A stretch of 64,000 nt of DNA from Algoriphagus lutimaris (GCF_017051705.1 NZ_JAFIDJ010000002.1:1069939-1133938), one strand, 5' to 3'; numbered from the stretch's first letter, positions 8,501 through 18,611 are shown. The notes: generated by a model not told the origin, from the sequence alone. A program made the numbers and translations.

Positions 8501-9412
8501 ATGGAGCAATGTAAATTTTGTGGTTCTTCGGAACAAAAGGAGTTCAATGCAACCGAACAGATGTTTGGATTAGGTGAAGCATTTGTTTACTCGGAATGTA
8601 AATCTTGTGGGTCTTTACAACTAGCAACGGTGCCTTCTGATATGTCTCCTTACTATAGTGGAGGCTATTATTCATTTCAGGAACTTGTGCCTTCCAGTTC
8701 TCTAAAAAAATTATTGAAGACCCTTCGGCTGCAAGCCTTCTTTTTAAGTGGAAGGAAAGAATTTGAACCAACCTATGGATATTGGTTAAAAAAATTAAGA
8801 CCAAAAGTTACAGATCGCATTGCAGATATCGGGTGTGGTAACGGCCAATTACTATATGAGCTTTTTGCATCCGGCTATAAAGATTTACATGGGTTCGATC
8901 CTTTTATGGCGCATGAAAAAGTGATTTCTCCTAACCTCACCTTGTGGAAAAAAACCATCGAGGAATCTGAAATGCAGTTTGACTTGATTATGATGCATCA
9001 TTCATTCGAGCACATGTCAGATCCCCAAGAGATTTTGAATACTTGCTTTGATAAGCTTCGCTCTGGAGGGAAACTGTTAATAAGAACGCCTGTTTCTGAT
9101 GCTCAAGTTTGGAAAGAGGAGCGAGCTTTTTGGGTGCAGTTGGATGCCCCAAGGCATTTAATTATTCCCTCTCTCAAAGGATTTGAGTTGGTTTCAAAAA
9201 AAGTGGGCTTTGAATTGAATGAGGTGGAATTTGATTCTACGGATTTTCAGTTTTGGGGAACCGAGTTGTACAAAAGAGGGCTTCCGCTTAATCCAGAGCT
9301 AGTTTCGAATGAATTTTCGAAAGAGGAATTTGATGAATTTCAAAAAAAAGCCCTCTATTATAATCAAGAGGGCTTAGGCGATCAGGTATGTTTTTATTTA
9401 ACCAGGCCTTAA
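8501..9412 (+). CDS. SAM-dependent methyltransferase with N-terminal zinc-ribbon-like motif
   Basis: The 303-residue product begins with two Cys pairs (CKFCG near residue 4 and CKSCG near residue 34), which probably bind zinc. A class I methyltransferase fold follows, with motif I IADIGCGNGQLLYEL, motif II HGFDPF and motif IV FDLIMMHHSFEHMSDPQE. This layout is seen in sugar C-methyltransferases and Bacteroidota polysaccharide loci, but the substrate is not evident. Its TAA overlaps by 4 bp the stop of the convergent UspA gene. Confidence 0.85.
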   Translation: MEQCKFCGSSEQKEFNATEQMFGLGEAFVYSECKSCGSLQLATVPSDMSPYYSGGYYSFQELVPSSSLKKLLKTLRLQAFFLSGRKEFEPTYGYWLKKLRPKVTDRIADIGCGNGQLLYELFASGYKDLHGFDPFMAHEKVISPNLTLWKKTIEESEMQFDLIMMHHSFEHMSDPQEILNTCFDKLRSGGKLLIRTPVSDAQVWKEERAFWVQLDAPRHLIIPSLKGFELVSKKVGFELNEVEFDSTDFQFWGTELYKRGLPLNPELVSNEFSKEEFDEFQKKALYYNQEGLGDQVCFYLTRP

Positions 9413-10323
9413 ATTTTAAATAGGGCATCGAAAAAGCCCATGGTTTCACCTTTCTTCTTAAAGATCAACATAGGCAATACATTATTAACCATGACTAGCT
9501 TTTCTGCTACACTTCCGAGTAGAATTGCGGCAGATTTGGTCTTTCCTCTAGAACCAAGTAATACCATGTCTACATCTAGTTCCAGCGCTTCATCCAGCAA
9601 GACTTTACCATCATCCTGTCCATCATTTAGTACAAACTGGCACTCCAATTCCGGATGGTTGTGCTTGCTTACAAACTTCTGGAAGTCATGACGAGCATTT
9701 TCCTTCATTATTTCTGCAAACTCCTCGAATGATTTGCCGGTTTTGGAATAACCATGAGGTACATGATACATATGAACAGGAACTAACTCAGCGTGGAGTT
9801 CATCTGAAATTCTTTCCCCAAAATCATAAATCATATGGGTGTGTTCAGAAAAATCACTTGGGATCATGATTTTCTTTGGAAGCCCAGCAGGACGTTTTTC
9901 CTGCAACATTAGGATAGAGCAAGGTGCTTTCTTAGCAATTCCTTTAGCGAGTGAGCCGCTTCCTTCCAAGGTTTCTTTTCTACCCATGATAATCAGGTCC
10001 ACATCCTTAATTTTGGCCCATCTTAAAAAAGTGTCCAAGGGGTGATTACCTTCTTCTGCGAATACTTCTAATTCAATATTCTCAGGGAAGTTAAATTGCT
10101 TTAATTTATCTGTAATCAATGCTTCCAGAGATTCGTCTCCTGGTGCTAATAAATCGGGGTATTTCTCCAAAATATCCTGAGGTATTGCTAAATCTTTTGC
10201 GACGTGAACGAAATAGCATTTATCGATTCCTAAGAACTCTAAAAAAACGATCGTTTTTTCAATTAGGATATCGTCCATTTCTGTAAGATCGAGGCCAATC
10301 ATGGCCTTAGAAAAGTATTTCAT
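9409..10323 (-). CDS. Universal stress protein with two UspA domains
   Basis: This is a 304-residue cytoplasmic stress protein of two tandem UspA folds. Domain 1 (about 1-145) ends with IMGRKETLEGSGSLAKGIA, and domain 2 (about 150-290) with LLGSRGKTKSAAILLGSVA. Both resemble the G-x2-G-x9-G(S/T) nucleotide-binding signature of ATP-binding Usp proteins; domain 2 fits better. Binding of ATP is inferred. It starts MKYFSKAMIGLDLTEMDD and is divergent from the 2H phosphoesterase gene. Confidence 0.9.
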   Translation of the reverse strand: MKYFSKAMIGLDLTEMDDILIEKTIVFLEFLGIDKCYFVHVAKDLAIPQDILEKYPDLLAPGDESLEALITDKLKQFNFPENIELEVFAEEGNHPLDTFLRWAKIKDVDLIIMGRKETLEGSGSLAKGIAKKAPCSILMLQEKRPAGLPKKIMIPSDFSEHTHMIYDFGERISDELHAELVPVHMYHVPHGYSKTGKSFEEFAEIMKENARHDFQKFVSKHNHPELECQFVLNDGQDDGKVLLDEALELDVDMVLLGSRGKTKSAAILLGSVAEKLVMVNNVLPMLIFKKKGETMGFFDALFKI

Positions 10324-10426
10324 AGCTGTTTGGTATTTGGCTTATCAATTTAATAGTTTGATTGAGGAATTCGAATAGTTTTTTTGTTTTTGCACATTAG
10401 AATAGATTTCAAGGTAAAATTGAGTG

Positions 10427-10984
10427 ATGGCAAGTTTTCAAAAGTATTTTCTGGCAATCGTTCCTGATGGTGAATTACAGGAAAAAGCAACTGCGTTAAA
10501 GTTGGAGTTGAAAGATCGTTTCAATATTAAGTATGCCTTGAAATCTCCTGCACATATAACCCTGAAAATGCCCTTTACTTATAACGAAGCTAAGGAAGAT
10601 TATTTAATTGAGAGGCTTCAGGAGTTTATGATTCATTATTCACCCTTAGAATTGACAATAGGAGGTATTGATACTTTTGGTAATCGGGTAGTCTTCTTAA
10701 AAGTGAAAGGAAATGAAGATTTGTTTCAGCTCCAAACTAATTTGAAAACTTTCTGTAAAAGAGAATTGAAGCTAAATGATGAGTTGAGCGATAGAAACTA
10801 TCATCCTCATATGACTTTGGCATTTAAAGATTTGAAAAAAAATCCAATACCAAATATTATTAAAGTTTTGGATTCACAACCTATTTTTGAAAAAATCGTT
10901 GTTAGGCAACTTTTTTTACTAAAAAGAGCAAATGGAAGGTGGTTTACTCACAGAAGTGTTGATTTCGGAGAAAAAAACAAGTGA
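10427..10984 (+). CDS. 2'-5' RNA ligase family (2H phosphoesterase)
   Basis: The 185-residue product holds the two HxT/S motifs that define the 2H superfamily: AHITLKMPF (near residue 45) and YHPHMTLAF (near residue 127). The length suits LigT/CPDase-like enzymes, which hydrolyse or ligate 2'-5' phosphodiester bonds or open cyclic phosphates. The ATG at 10427 gives MASFQKYFLAIVPDG; a GTG codon directly before it is not needed. The role in vivo is unknown. Confidence 0.85.
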   Translation: MASFQKYFLAIVPDGELQEKATALKLELKDRFNIKYALKSPAHITLKMPFTYNEAKEDYLIERLQEFMIHYSPLELTIGGIDTFGNRVVFLKVKGNEDLFQLQTNLKTFCKRELKLNDELSDRNYHPHMTLAFKDLKKNPIPNIIKVLDSQPIFEKIVVRQLFLLKRANGRWFTHRSVDFGEKNK

Positions 10985-11468
10985 TTATTACTGTTATTTC
11001 TCCAAAACAAGGAAATTTTGTTCCGTTTATAAAAAAACTTTGCAATTAATTAAATTTTGTCATTTAGTCCCTTTGTGAAATAATATTCCGATTTCTCTGA
11101 AAGGAAAATGTAAGTTCCCAGAATTAAATTGGGAAAAAATGCTTGGTTTTTAGTTTACTAAAAATTTTGTTTTGCGTTTTATGAACTAAACAAATTTTAG
11201 AACTATATTAGTTTTTTTAAAATCGATTATTTAAAGATATTTTTTAAAAATTTTCAGAATTTAATTACTGCTTTTATCGTGGGGATAGATGCTTTATATG
11301 GAAAATAGATGTATCAACATATGAACCATATAAAAAATAAATTTTTCTAGAAATAACCATATATAATTGCCTCCTAAGCGCTTTAGGGGCTTGTTTGAAA
11401 CTTTTTACAATTCAAACTTTCAGAAGATATTCGCCGCACGATAGTTAAAAAAACTAAATAATCGACCT
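10985..11468. other. 484-bp AT-rich leader upstream of the SusC gene
   Basis: No credible gene is present on either strand. Two palindromic sites lie near the 3' end: an imperfect one at 11373-11387 (CCTAAGCG/CTTTAGG) and an inverted repeat GTTTGAA (11393-11399)/TTCAAAC (11411-11417) just before the SusC start. They could be regulator sites or part of the 5' leader. No perfect TAnnTTTG box was found, so the promoter is not placed. Confidence 0.5.
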
Positions 11469-14400
11469 ATGAAGAAAGTTTTATTAGGCTTGGCGTTTAC
11501 ACTTCTGACAGTCATGTCAGTTTTGGCGCAAAGCAAAACAATCACTGGTAGGGTAACCTCGGCTGAAGAGCCAGAAGGCGTACCAGGAGCAAGCGTGGTG
11601 GTGAAAGGAACCACACAAGGAACAATTACGGATTTGGATGGTACATATACTATTCAAGTTCCAAGTGAAGCAACCACTTTGGTCTTCAGTTTTGTGGGAT
11701 ATCTTTCCAAAGAAATGCCTATTGGATCCAGCAACGTGATCAACGTGGTGATGGATGTAGATGTGAAAACTTTGAATGAAGTAGTAGTAGTAGGATACGG
11801 TACTCAAGAAAGAAGAGAAATCACCGGTTCTGTAACTTCCATTGATAGCAAGTCTATTGAAAACTTGGTCTCTCCATCTTTTGAATCTCAATTGGCTGGT
11901 AGAGCTCCTGGGGTGCAAATTACTACTCCATCTGGTATTTTAGGTGCTGCACCGATTATCAGAATCCGTGGTATCAACTCTATTTCTTCCAGTGCAAGCC
12001 CATTGATCGTAATTGATGGCGTGCCAGTTGTAAGCAGCGACCGATCTTCTGTAAACGCTGCCAACCCATTGGCAAACATTAACCCTGCAGATATTTCTTC
12101 TTTCGAAGTATTGAAGGATGGTTCTGCTTCTGCAATTTATGGTTCTAGAGCTGCAAACGGTGTGATTTTGATTACCACCAAGAGAGGTGCTTCTGGAAAA
12201 GCAAAAGTATCTTACAATACTTCAATGGGTTTCAATGAGGAAGTAGACCGATTTGATTTGTTGACTGGTGATGAGTGGGTAACGATTGCCAATGAGAAAA
12301 GAACGAATGCTAACCAATCTCCTTTGGCTAATCCAGGTGTAAACACTGATTGGCAAGATCTAATCTTCAGAAAAGGATTTACTCAACAGCATAACTTATC
12401 TATTGCTGGTGGTTCTGATGCTACGAAGTATTTCTTCTCTTTGGGTTACACAGATCAGCAATCTCCTGTAAGACCTAATGAATTGAGCAGATACTCTTTC
12501 AGAGCAAACATTGATCACAGTATTTCTAAAGCAGTTAGAATCGGAACTTCTCTTTCTTACTCTTTCACTGAAATTTTTGGTTTGAACAATGGTGCAAACT
12601 CACTTTCTGGTGCGATTTACAATGCGACCCGTTCTTTGCCTAACGTTCCAATATATGATGCTGAAAACACAGCATTTGATGGTTTCAACGTAACTGCTAA
12701 CGGTGCGACTACTGGTTTTGGTGCTAACCTAGCTGGTCCTGACAACAATATTCCAAACATTGGTTTTGTCATTAAAAATAACTTGTACAGAAGCCGTACT
12801 CATAGAGCAATTGGTAATGCTTATGGTGAGGTAGACATCATCACTGGTTTGACTGCTAGAACTCAAATTGGTATTGACTTGACCATGAATGATGACTTCC
12901 AATCATTGGACCCAAGACATGGTGATGGTAGAAGCTCTAACGGTTCTATGTTCATGGCATTCAATCCGGCATTCCGTTGGAACTGGCAAAACACCTTGAA
13001 TTATCAGACTGTCATTGGAGATGACCATAATTTAAACGTTACTGGTGGTCTAGAATATCAGTTTACTAAATTCTACAATTTCTCCGCTCAAGGAACTGAC
13101 CTTTCTGATAACTTCTACAGATTGAATAACCTGATTTCTGGTTCTTATAACAACCAGTTCTCTGGTGGTGGCTATGCAGAAAGAGGATTCGATTCTTATT
13201 TCGGTAGATTCAACTACTCTTACAAAGGAAAATATCTTGCGTCTTTCACTGTGAGAAACGATGGTATTTCTGATTTGGCTATTGAAAACCAAAGAGGTAC
13301 TTTCTTCGGTGGATCTGTGGGATGGAGAGTTTCTGACGAAGCGTTCTTCAACTCTGAATTAATTTCTGACTTCAAAGTAAGAGCTTCTTATGCTGAAGTA
13401 GGTAATACTGAAATCGGTACATTCGCTGCTTACGGTGGTTATAGCCCAGTATTGGGTGGTGCTGGTGCTGGTATCGGTTATGCTGCAATTGCGAACAATA
13501 ACCTACAGTGGGAAACTTCCAAGAAATTCAACGTTGGATTGGACATGACCATTGGTCGTGTAACCATCGCAGCTGATTATTTCAAGAATGACATTGATGG
13601 ATTGATCCTAGATGCTCCAACTGCACTTTCTCTTGGTGTACCTGGAAATAACATTAGCCAAAACATTGGATCCATGACCAACTCTGGTTTGGAATTGAGA
13701 GCGTATGCGAATGTAATCAACAGAGGGAACTTCTCTTGGGATACAGACTTCAACATTACCTTCATCAAAAACGAAGTAAATGAATTGATTTCTCCATTGA
13801 CTGGAACTTACAACAGAACTGAAGAGGGTAATCCAATCGCTCAGTTGTATGGATATCAGTGGGCAGGTGTGAACCCAGCAAATGGTAACCCAATGTATGT
13901 ATCTGGTGATAATATCGTACAGTACAATTTGGTTCCAGGTGCATTGGGCTATAAAGCTTACGATCCTGCTAATCCAGGTGATGTTTCAGTAGCTGGTTCA
14001 GCTCCTACTCAGGAATATTTAGGAAATACTCTTCCTAAGTGGCAAGGTGGATGGTCAAACAACTTCAAGTTTGGCAACTTTGATGCTGAAATCTTTACAA
14101 GGTTCTCAGGTGGTAACTACATCATGAATCAATCAGTAAGAGGCCTTTTGGGTCAAGGTTTCTCTAATAACCATGCAAGCATCTTAAATAGATGGACTGA
14201 AAGCGGTCAGGTAACTGACGTACCAAAACTATACTCTGGTCAGGACCAAAACATGTGGCAAAATTCTGCTTCGAACTCAAGATTTGTAGAGAAAGGTGAT
14301 TTCGTTAAAATCCAAAACATTGTAGTAGGTTATACTATTCCAACTGCTGCTCTTCAAACTGCTTTCAATGGAGCGATCTCCAATGCTAGATTCTTCGCAC

Positions 14401-14546
14401 AAGTACAGAATCCATTTACTTTCACTGGTTACTCAGGATTAGATCCGGAATCTAACCAGTTCTCAGGTCAGCTGAGCTTCGGTGTAGATTGGAACGTGGC
14501 TCCAATCATTCGTACTTACACCCTTGGCCTGAACGTAGGTTTCTAA
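11469..14546 (+). CDS. SusC/RagA family TonB-linked outer-membrane protein
   Basis: This is a TonB-dependent importer of oligosaccharides or peptides, partner of the SusD lipoprotein that follows after 28 bp. The 1025-residue protein has a signal peptide (MKKVLLGLAFTLLTVMSVLA), a CarboxypepD-reg-like domain (TITGRVTSAEEPEGVPGASV), the SusC TonB-box region LNEVVVVGYGTQERREITGS, a plug (VLKDGSASAIYGSRAANGVI) and a 22-strand barrel ending in the aromatic LGLNVGF. Nothing is truncated. Codon use is of a highly expressed type, rich in GGT, TCT and AAC. No glycosidase, regulator or anti-sigma partner adjoins, so the substrate cannot be inferred. Confidence 0.95.
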   Translation: MKKVLLGLAFTLLTVMSVLAQSKTITGRVTSAEEPEGVPGASVVVKGTTQGTITDLDGTYTIQVPSEATTLVFSFVGYLSKEMPIGSSNVINVVMDVDVKTLNEVVVVGYGTQERREITGSVTSIDSKSIENLVSPSFESQLAGRAPGVQITTPSGILGAAPIIRIRGINSISSSASPLIVIDGVPVVSSDRSSVNAANPLANINPADISSFEVLKDGSASAIYGSRAANGVILITTKRGASGKAKVSYNTSMGFNEEVDRFDLLTGDEWVTIANEKRTNANQSPLANPGVNTDWQDLIFRKGFTQQHNLSIAGGSDATKYFFSLGYTDQQSPVRPNELSRYSFRANIDHSISKAVRIGTSLSYSFTEIFGLNNGANSLSGAIYNATRSLPNVPIYDAENTAFDGFNVTANGATTGFGANLAGPDNNIPNIGFVIKNNLYRSRTHRAIGNAYGEVDIITGLTARTQIGIDLTMNDDFQSLDPRHGDGRSSNGSMFMAFNPAFRWNWQNTLNYQTVIGDDHNLNVTGGLEYQFTKFYNFSAQGTDLSDNFYRLNNLISGSYNNQFSGGGYAERGFDSYFGRFNYSYKGKYLASFTVRNDGISDLAIENQRGTFFGGSVGWRVSDEAFFNSELISDFKVRASYAEVGNTEIGTFAAYGGYSPVLGGAGAGIGYAAIANNNLQWETSKKFNVGLDMTIGRVTIAADYFKNDIDGLILDAPTALSLGVPGNNISQNIGSMTNSGLELRAYANVINRGNFSWDTDFNITFIKNEVNELISPLTGTYNRTEEGNPIAQLYGYQWAGVNPANGNPMYVSGDNIVQYNLVPGALGYKAYDPANPGDVSVAGSAPTQEYLGNTLPKWQGGWSNNFKFGNFDAEIFTRFSGGNYIMNQSVRGLLGQGFSNNHASILNRWTESGQVTDVPKLYSGQDQNMWQNSASNSRFVEKGDFVKIQNIVVGYTIPTAALQTAFNGAISNARFFAQVQNPFTFTGYSGLDPESNQFSGQLSFGVDWNVAPIIRTYTLGLNVGF

Positions 14547-14574
14547 TTTATAAAACCGAAAAAGAAGAATTACT

Positions 14575-16095
14575 ATGAAAAAATTCACAATAAAAAATAT
14601 CAAAATGGGTTTGGTAGCCCTAGTAATTGCTGGTTTTACCACTGCCTGTGATGTAACTGAATTGACTCCGGCCAATTTGATTCCTGATTCAGAGGCGTTT
14701 TCTACTGCCGCTAGAATTGAATCTGCGGTACTAGGTGTCTATGAATCTGCTCAGCGAGGTTATTACAACAATGCTGTACAAAGAGGTTATCCTTTTGGAG
14801 CAGCCAACGTGGAGCAGGGTGACATGCGTGGTGAAGACATGTACAACGACCAGTTGTTCTATGAAATCACCTATGTTGGATCTTATAGCCCTAACTCTGC
14901 CAACAACAATGGTATGTGGATCTCTCTTTACAGAATGATCAACAGATTGAATATCATTTTGGAGAATTTAGATATAGCTGTTGCGGACGGAGTTTTGACT
15001 TCTGAGCAAGGTGATAACTACAAAGGCGAAATGCTTTTCTTGAGAGCTTTGGCACATCATGAATTGTTGGTTCACTTTGCGAGACCATATTCTGATGATC
15101 CATCTTCCATGGGTATTCCTTATAGAACTTTTGGTATCGATGATGTAACTAAAGTTCCTGACGGTGAAGCGGTAGGTAGAACTACGGTAGGTGAGGATTA
15201 CACTCAATTATTGGCTGATTTGGATGCTGCAGAAAGCTTATTGCCGGAAGGTGATGCATTTAGAGCTAATAAAGGTGCTGCAATCGCATTGAAGTCAAGA
15301 GTTAAATTACACATGGGAGATTGGGCAGGTGTATTGACTGAATACAACAAGCTTACTTCTAAGTATGCTGTTACAGCTAATCCTGCTACTCCATTCAGAG
15401 GTGGTAACAGTTCTGATAACATCTTCTCTTTTGTTAACTCAGCAGAAGCAAACCCAGGTGTAAACGGTGCATTGCCTTCTATGTATGGTAACCCTGATTT
15501 GGGTGCTAGAGGTTTGGTGAAAATCAGTCCGATTATCTGGAGATCTGAATTCTGGCATGAAGAAGATACTAGAAGATCTACTTTAACTACTCGTAGTGGA
15601 ACAGGTATCTTCACTGACAAATATCAGGATGCAACAACCTATACTGACCCTAATGTGATTTTAAGATTTGCTGAAGTAGTATTGAATGCAGCAGAAGCAA
15701 ACGCTAGAACAGGTAAGTTGGCTGAAGCAGTAACCTTATTAAACTCTGTGAGAAGCCGTGCACTTCCTGCCTCCGTTCCAGCTTATACTGTAGCTGGTCT
15801 TGGAGATGAAGATGGCGTTTTAGCTGCTATCTTCAACGAAAGAAGAATCGAATTCTTGGCAGAAGGTAGAAGATGGTCTGATATCCATAGACTGTCCGGT
15901 GAAGGAAGAATGAACGGAGTACCTGCAAAAGCTACTTCCAGATCTATCACTAACATCGATTTCTATACAACTGATAGAGAAATCCCAATGGATCACTCCA
16001 TTGACTATTCTAGTCACTTGTTTGTTTGGCCAATTCCGTTGGCTGAACTACAGACTAACAATTCTGCTCCTATCCAGCAAAATCCAGGTTATTAA
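14575..16095 (+). CDS. SusD/RagB family nutrient-binding lipoprotein
   Basis: This surface lipoprotein forms the lid of the SusC channel and binds its substrate. The 506-residue protein has a signal sequence with lipobox FTTACD (Cys near residue 25), TPR-like helical segments, and SusD family hallmarks such as EMLFLRALAHHELLVHF near residue 160 and a C-terminal ALLNERR-like segment (IFNERRIEFLAEGRRWSD). It is in one operon with the SusC gene and ends before a strong terminator. Confidence 0.95.
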   Translation: MKKFTIKNIKMGLVALVIAGFTTACDVTELTPANLIPDSEAFSTAARIESAVLGVYESAQRGYYNNAVQRGYPFGAANVEQGDMRGEDMYNDQLFYEITYVGSYSPNSANNNGMWISLYRMINRLNIILENLDIAVADGVLTSEQGDNYKGEMLFLRALAHHELLVHFARPYSDDPSSMGIPYRTFGIDDVTKVPDGEAVGRTTVGEDYTQLLADLDAAESLLPEGDAFRANKGAAIALKSRVKLHMGDWAGVLTEYNKLTSKYAVTANPATPFRGGNSSDNIFSFVNSAEANPGVNGALPSMYGNPDLGARGLVKISPIIWRSEFWHEEDTRRSTLTTRSGTGIFTDKYQDATTYTDPNVILRFAEVVLNAAEANARTGKLAEAVTLLNSVRSRALPASVPAYTVAGLGDEDGVLAAIFNERRIEFLAEGRRWSDIHRLSGEGRMNGVPAKATSRSITNIDFYTTDREIPMDHSIDYSSHLFVWPIPLAELQTNNSAPIQQNPGY

Positions 16096-16122
16096 TAAAA
16101 GCCTATTAATCAAGTGTTTTAA

Positions 16123-16150
16123 AATCCGGCCCCAGGGCCGGATTTTTTAT
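16123..16150 (+). terminator. Rho-independent terminator of the SusCD operon
   Basis: A 10-bp stem AATCCGGCCC/GGGCCGGATT with a 2-nt CA gap at the apex is followed by TTTTTATTTTT. Confidence 0.85.
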
Positions 16151-16298
16151 TTTTATAGATGGAGGATTTTCACCCTCTTCTGAAAAATCCTCATATTTTT
16201 AATTTAAATCTTTAAATGAAATCCCGCATATCTTCATTCTTTGAGGCATTTATTGGATATTTCACTAAGTTTTCAACTCAGAAATAAATAATAACCTC

Positions 16299-18284
16299 AT
16301 GCGTGCTTTTATCCTCTTTTTATTTTTCACCTCTACAGCTGCTTTTGCACAACTAAATAGCCTGAAACCACTTCGGAATTCTATTGAAACCGAAACAAGG
16401 GTGATTCGCATGGATGTTCCGATGACTAATTCCATCCGAAAGGCATTTGCAGAAGGGACGAGAGACTTTTCTGGGACCCCAGGCCCAAATTATTGGCAGT
16501 TGGAAACAGATTTTACCATTCAGGCGAGCTTGGATCCATCTACTCAAACCATAACTGGTTCAGAGAAAATCCTTGTTCACAACAATAGCAGGGATGATTT
16601 AAATCAAATCGTTTTAAGATTAGACCATAATATATTTAGAGCAGATGTTCCTCGTGGATTTTCTACTCCGGCCGAGCAGACAGAGGGAATGATTGTGACG
16701 CGCTTGCAAGTAAATGGAGATGATGTGGATTTGAATGCTGCTCCTTCTCGTTGGGATGAATCTCCTCAACTTCGGGTTTCTGGGTTAACAAGAACAATAG
16801 CTGTAATTACTTTGGAGAAGCCAATTAAAGCAGGTACGAAAGCAGAATTGGAAATAGATTGGAATACGAAATTACCGGGTGGCCCAAATGGAAGAGGGCA
16901 TAGAATGACCCAGCGATTTGACAGTACATTGTTTCAACCTACTCAATGGTTTCCTAGACTAGCTAAGTATGACGATTTGAGGGGATGGGAAACGAATGAT
17001 TATTTAGGGCCGGCTGAGTTCTTCAATAATTTTGGAAAATTCGATGTGTCTTTGACAGTGCCTGCAGGTTGGGTTGTATCTGGAACAGGCGTTTTACAAA
17101 ACCCAGAAGAAGTATTAACACCAAAAGCGATCCAGCAACTTTCAAAAGTCTTGGGCTCTGATGAGGAAATTACCATTGTTGGTGAAGAGGAAAGTGGTCC
17201 GGGCAAATCCACTGTTGATGGAGACCAGCTGACTTGGAGATTTGTAGCTGATAAAGTAAATGATTTTGCTTGGGCTACCTCTGATAGATTTATTTGGAAA
17301 GCTACAAGAGCCTTGATTCCAGAGAAAGGCCCAATTCCTATTCATATGGTGTTTATTCCTGAAAGAGCTCGGTATTTTGAAAATGCGGCTGAGAGAACCC
17401 GACATGCATTAGAGTATTACTCCAAGCTTTGGGCACCTTATCCTTTTCCACAATTGACGATGCAGGATGGTCCAAGCGCCGGAATGGAATACCCCATGGT
17501 AATTAACTCGAATCAGGGTGCTGCAGACCATGAAACGGCCCATCAATGGTGGCCAATGATGTTGGGAACCAATGAGACTCGGTATGGCTGGATGGATGAA
17601 GGCTTCAATCAATATATGAATATATTGTCTGCAGCAGATGCAGCAGGGGAGCCTTATGATTTGGATGGTTACGGTCAAAGCTATGGCATGATGAGTGGCA
17701 ATGAGGATGAAGCTCCTTTGATGTGGAGTGCGAACTATGCGGGAACTGGCTATGGCTACCAGACCTACAGAAAGACACCCCTGATGTTGTCTATGCTAGG
17801 AGGAATTGTTGGTGATGACAAAGTGATCGATGCCATTCGAAAATACACCGCTGTTTGGGCATATAAGCATCCATCTCCTTGGGATTTCATGTTTTTTATG
17901 AACCATCAGTTAGGAGAAAATCTTGAATGGTTTTGGTATTACTGGTTGTTTACTACAGAAACGGTGGAAGGCTCGATTCAGGATGTAAGGACCGAGGGAG
18001 AGGTGACTACTGTAAGCGTTAGACAAGATGGAGAGATGCCATCTCCTATCGTATTGAAAGTGGAATTTGAAAGCGAAGGCCCTGCAATCAAACCTATTTC
18101 AAATGGGAAAATGATCGATGCCACAACGATGGAGGTTACTTGGCCAGTCACCGTTTGGTTTGATGGGGATCGGACTTTTGAAGCTAAAATGGATATTGGG
18201 GCTAGAAAAATCAAGATGATCACTCTTGATCCCCATCGGAGATTTCCAGATAAGAATATAGAGGATAATACTTGGACCAAATGA
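16299..18284 (+). CDS. M1 family metallopeptidase (aminopeptidase-like), secreted
   Basis: This exported zinc peptidase has 661 residues. A signal peptide (MRAFILFLFFTSTAAFA) leads an N-terminal beta domain. The M1 exopeptidase site appears as GMEYPM, equivalent to GAMEN, then HETAH at 411-415 and the third zinc ligand Glu434, spaced exactly as HExxH-x18-E. The conserved Tyr region (YQTYRKTPLML) follows. It starts about 200 bp after the SusD gene and the terminator. A second, longer M1 protein lies 2.3 kb downstream (20537). The two share many short stretches, such as GAPxHxYWQ-like N-termini and MDEG, so they are likely old paralogs. Confidence 0.92.
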   Translation: MRAFILFLFFTSTAAFAQLNSLKPLRNSIETETRVIRMDVPMTNSIRKAFAEGTRDFSGTPGPNYWQLETDFTIQASLDPSTQTITGSEKILVHNNSRDDLNQIVLRLDHNIFRADVPRGFSTPAEQTEGMIVTRLQVNGDDVDLNAAPSRWDESPQLRVSGLTRTIAVITLEKPIKAGTKAELEIDWNTKLPGGPNGRGHRMTQRFDSTLFQPTQWFPRLAKYDDLRGWETNDYLGPAEFFNNFGKFDVSLTVPAGWVVSGTGVLQNPEEVLTPKAIQQLSKVLGSDEEITIVGEEESGPGKSTVDGDQLTWRFVADKVNDFAWATSDRFIWKATRALIPEKGPIPIHMVFIPERARYFENAAERTRHALEYYSKLWAPYPFPQLTMQDGPSAGMEYPMVINSNQGAADHETAHQWWPMMLGTNETRYGWMDEGFNQYMNILSAADAAGEPYDLDGYGQSYGMMSGNEDEAPLMWSANYAGTGYGYQTYRKTPLMLSMLGGIVGDDKVIDAIRKYTAVWAYKHPSPWDFMFFMNHQLGENLEWFWYYWLFTTETVEGSIQDVRTEGEVTTVSVRQDGEMPSPIVLKVEFESEGPAIKPISNGKMIDATTMEVTWPVTVWFDGDRTFEAKMDIGARKIKMITLDPHRRFPDKNIEDNTWTK

Positions 18285-18377
18285 AAAAAAGTTGAAGCCT
18301 GAAAGATTCTGATTTTTGGATAATTAGTAATTGTGGATCAACCCCATGTCTTGTGGTAGAAATACACATGAATCAGT

Positions 18378-18414
18378 AAAAAAAAGAAAAGGCTCCTTTT
18401 CATTGGAGCCTTTT
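18378..18414 (-). terminator. Rho-independent terminator read on the minus strand
   Basis: A 10-bp stem AAAAGGCTCC/GGAGCCTTTT (18387-18396 with 18405-18414) has a long T-rich run on its 3' side only when read on the minus strand (the plus strand shows the A-rich run at 18378-18390). It would end transcription coming from the CAP-domain gene or from the structured element at 18436-18517. Confidence 0.7.
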
Positions 18415-18435
18415 ATGACAATGACGATAGGTATC

Positions 18436-18517
18436 AACTAAACTAAGAAAAGCCTTACTCTCCGTGTGAGCTGCAAGACAAGTCTGTGTCATCACATTCT
18501 TAAATACTGATTTAGTT
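18436..18517. ncRNA. Possible structured RNA element
   Basis: Three nested pairings close an 82-nt unit: AACTAAA (18436-18442) with TTTAGTT (18511-18517), TAAGAA (18444-18449) with TTCTTA (18497-18502), and TGTGA (18465-18469) with TCACA (18492-18496). A small AGA/TCT hairpin sits at the apex. On the minus strand it is followed by the terminator at 18378-18414, so it could be the end of a 3' UTR or a small RNA. A short minus-strand frame also crosses it (about 30 residues from an ATG), so it may instead be a coding remnant. The strand and function are unknown. Confidence 0.25.
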
Positions 18518-18611
18518 AAACAAGGTTCTCCCTTTAAGATTTTTTATGATTTTAGGCCTAAAACCCCTCCAATCGGGCATTTTTCAGGATAAATGAAAAT
18601 TAAGGATGCTC

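Noticed and set aside
11517-11918. 133-codon frame antisense to the SusC gene.
   Set aside because: It is a shadow of the conserved plug-coding sequence; no start signal or motif.
15204-15620. 138-codon frame antisense to the SusD gene.
   Set aside because: It lies wholly inside an unmistakable SusD gene, in antisense, with no family motif.
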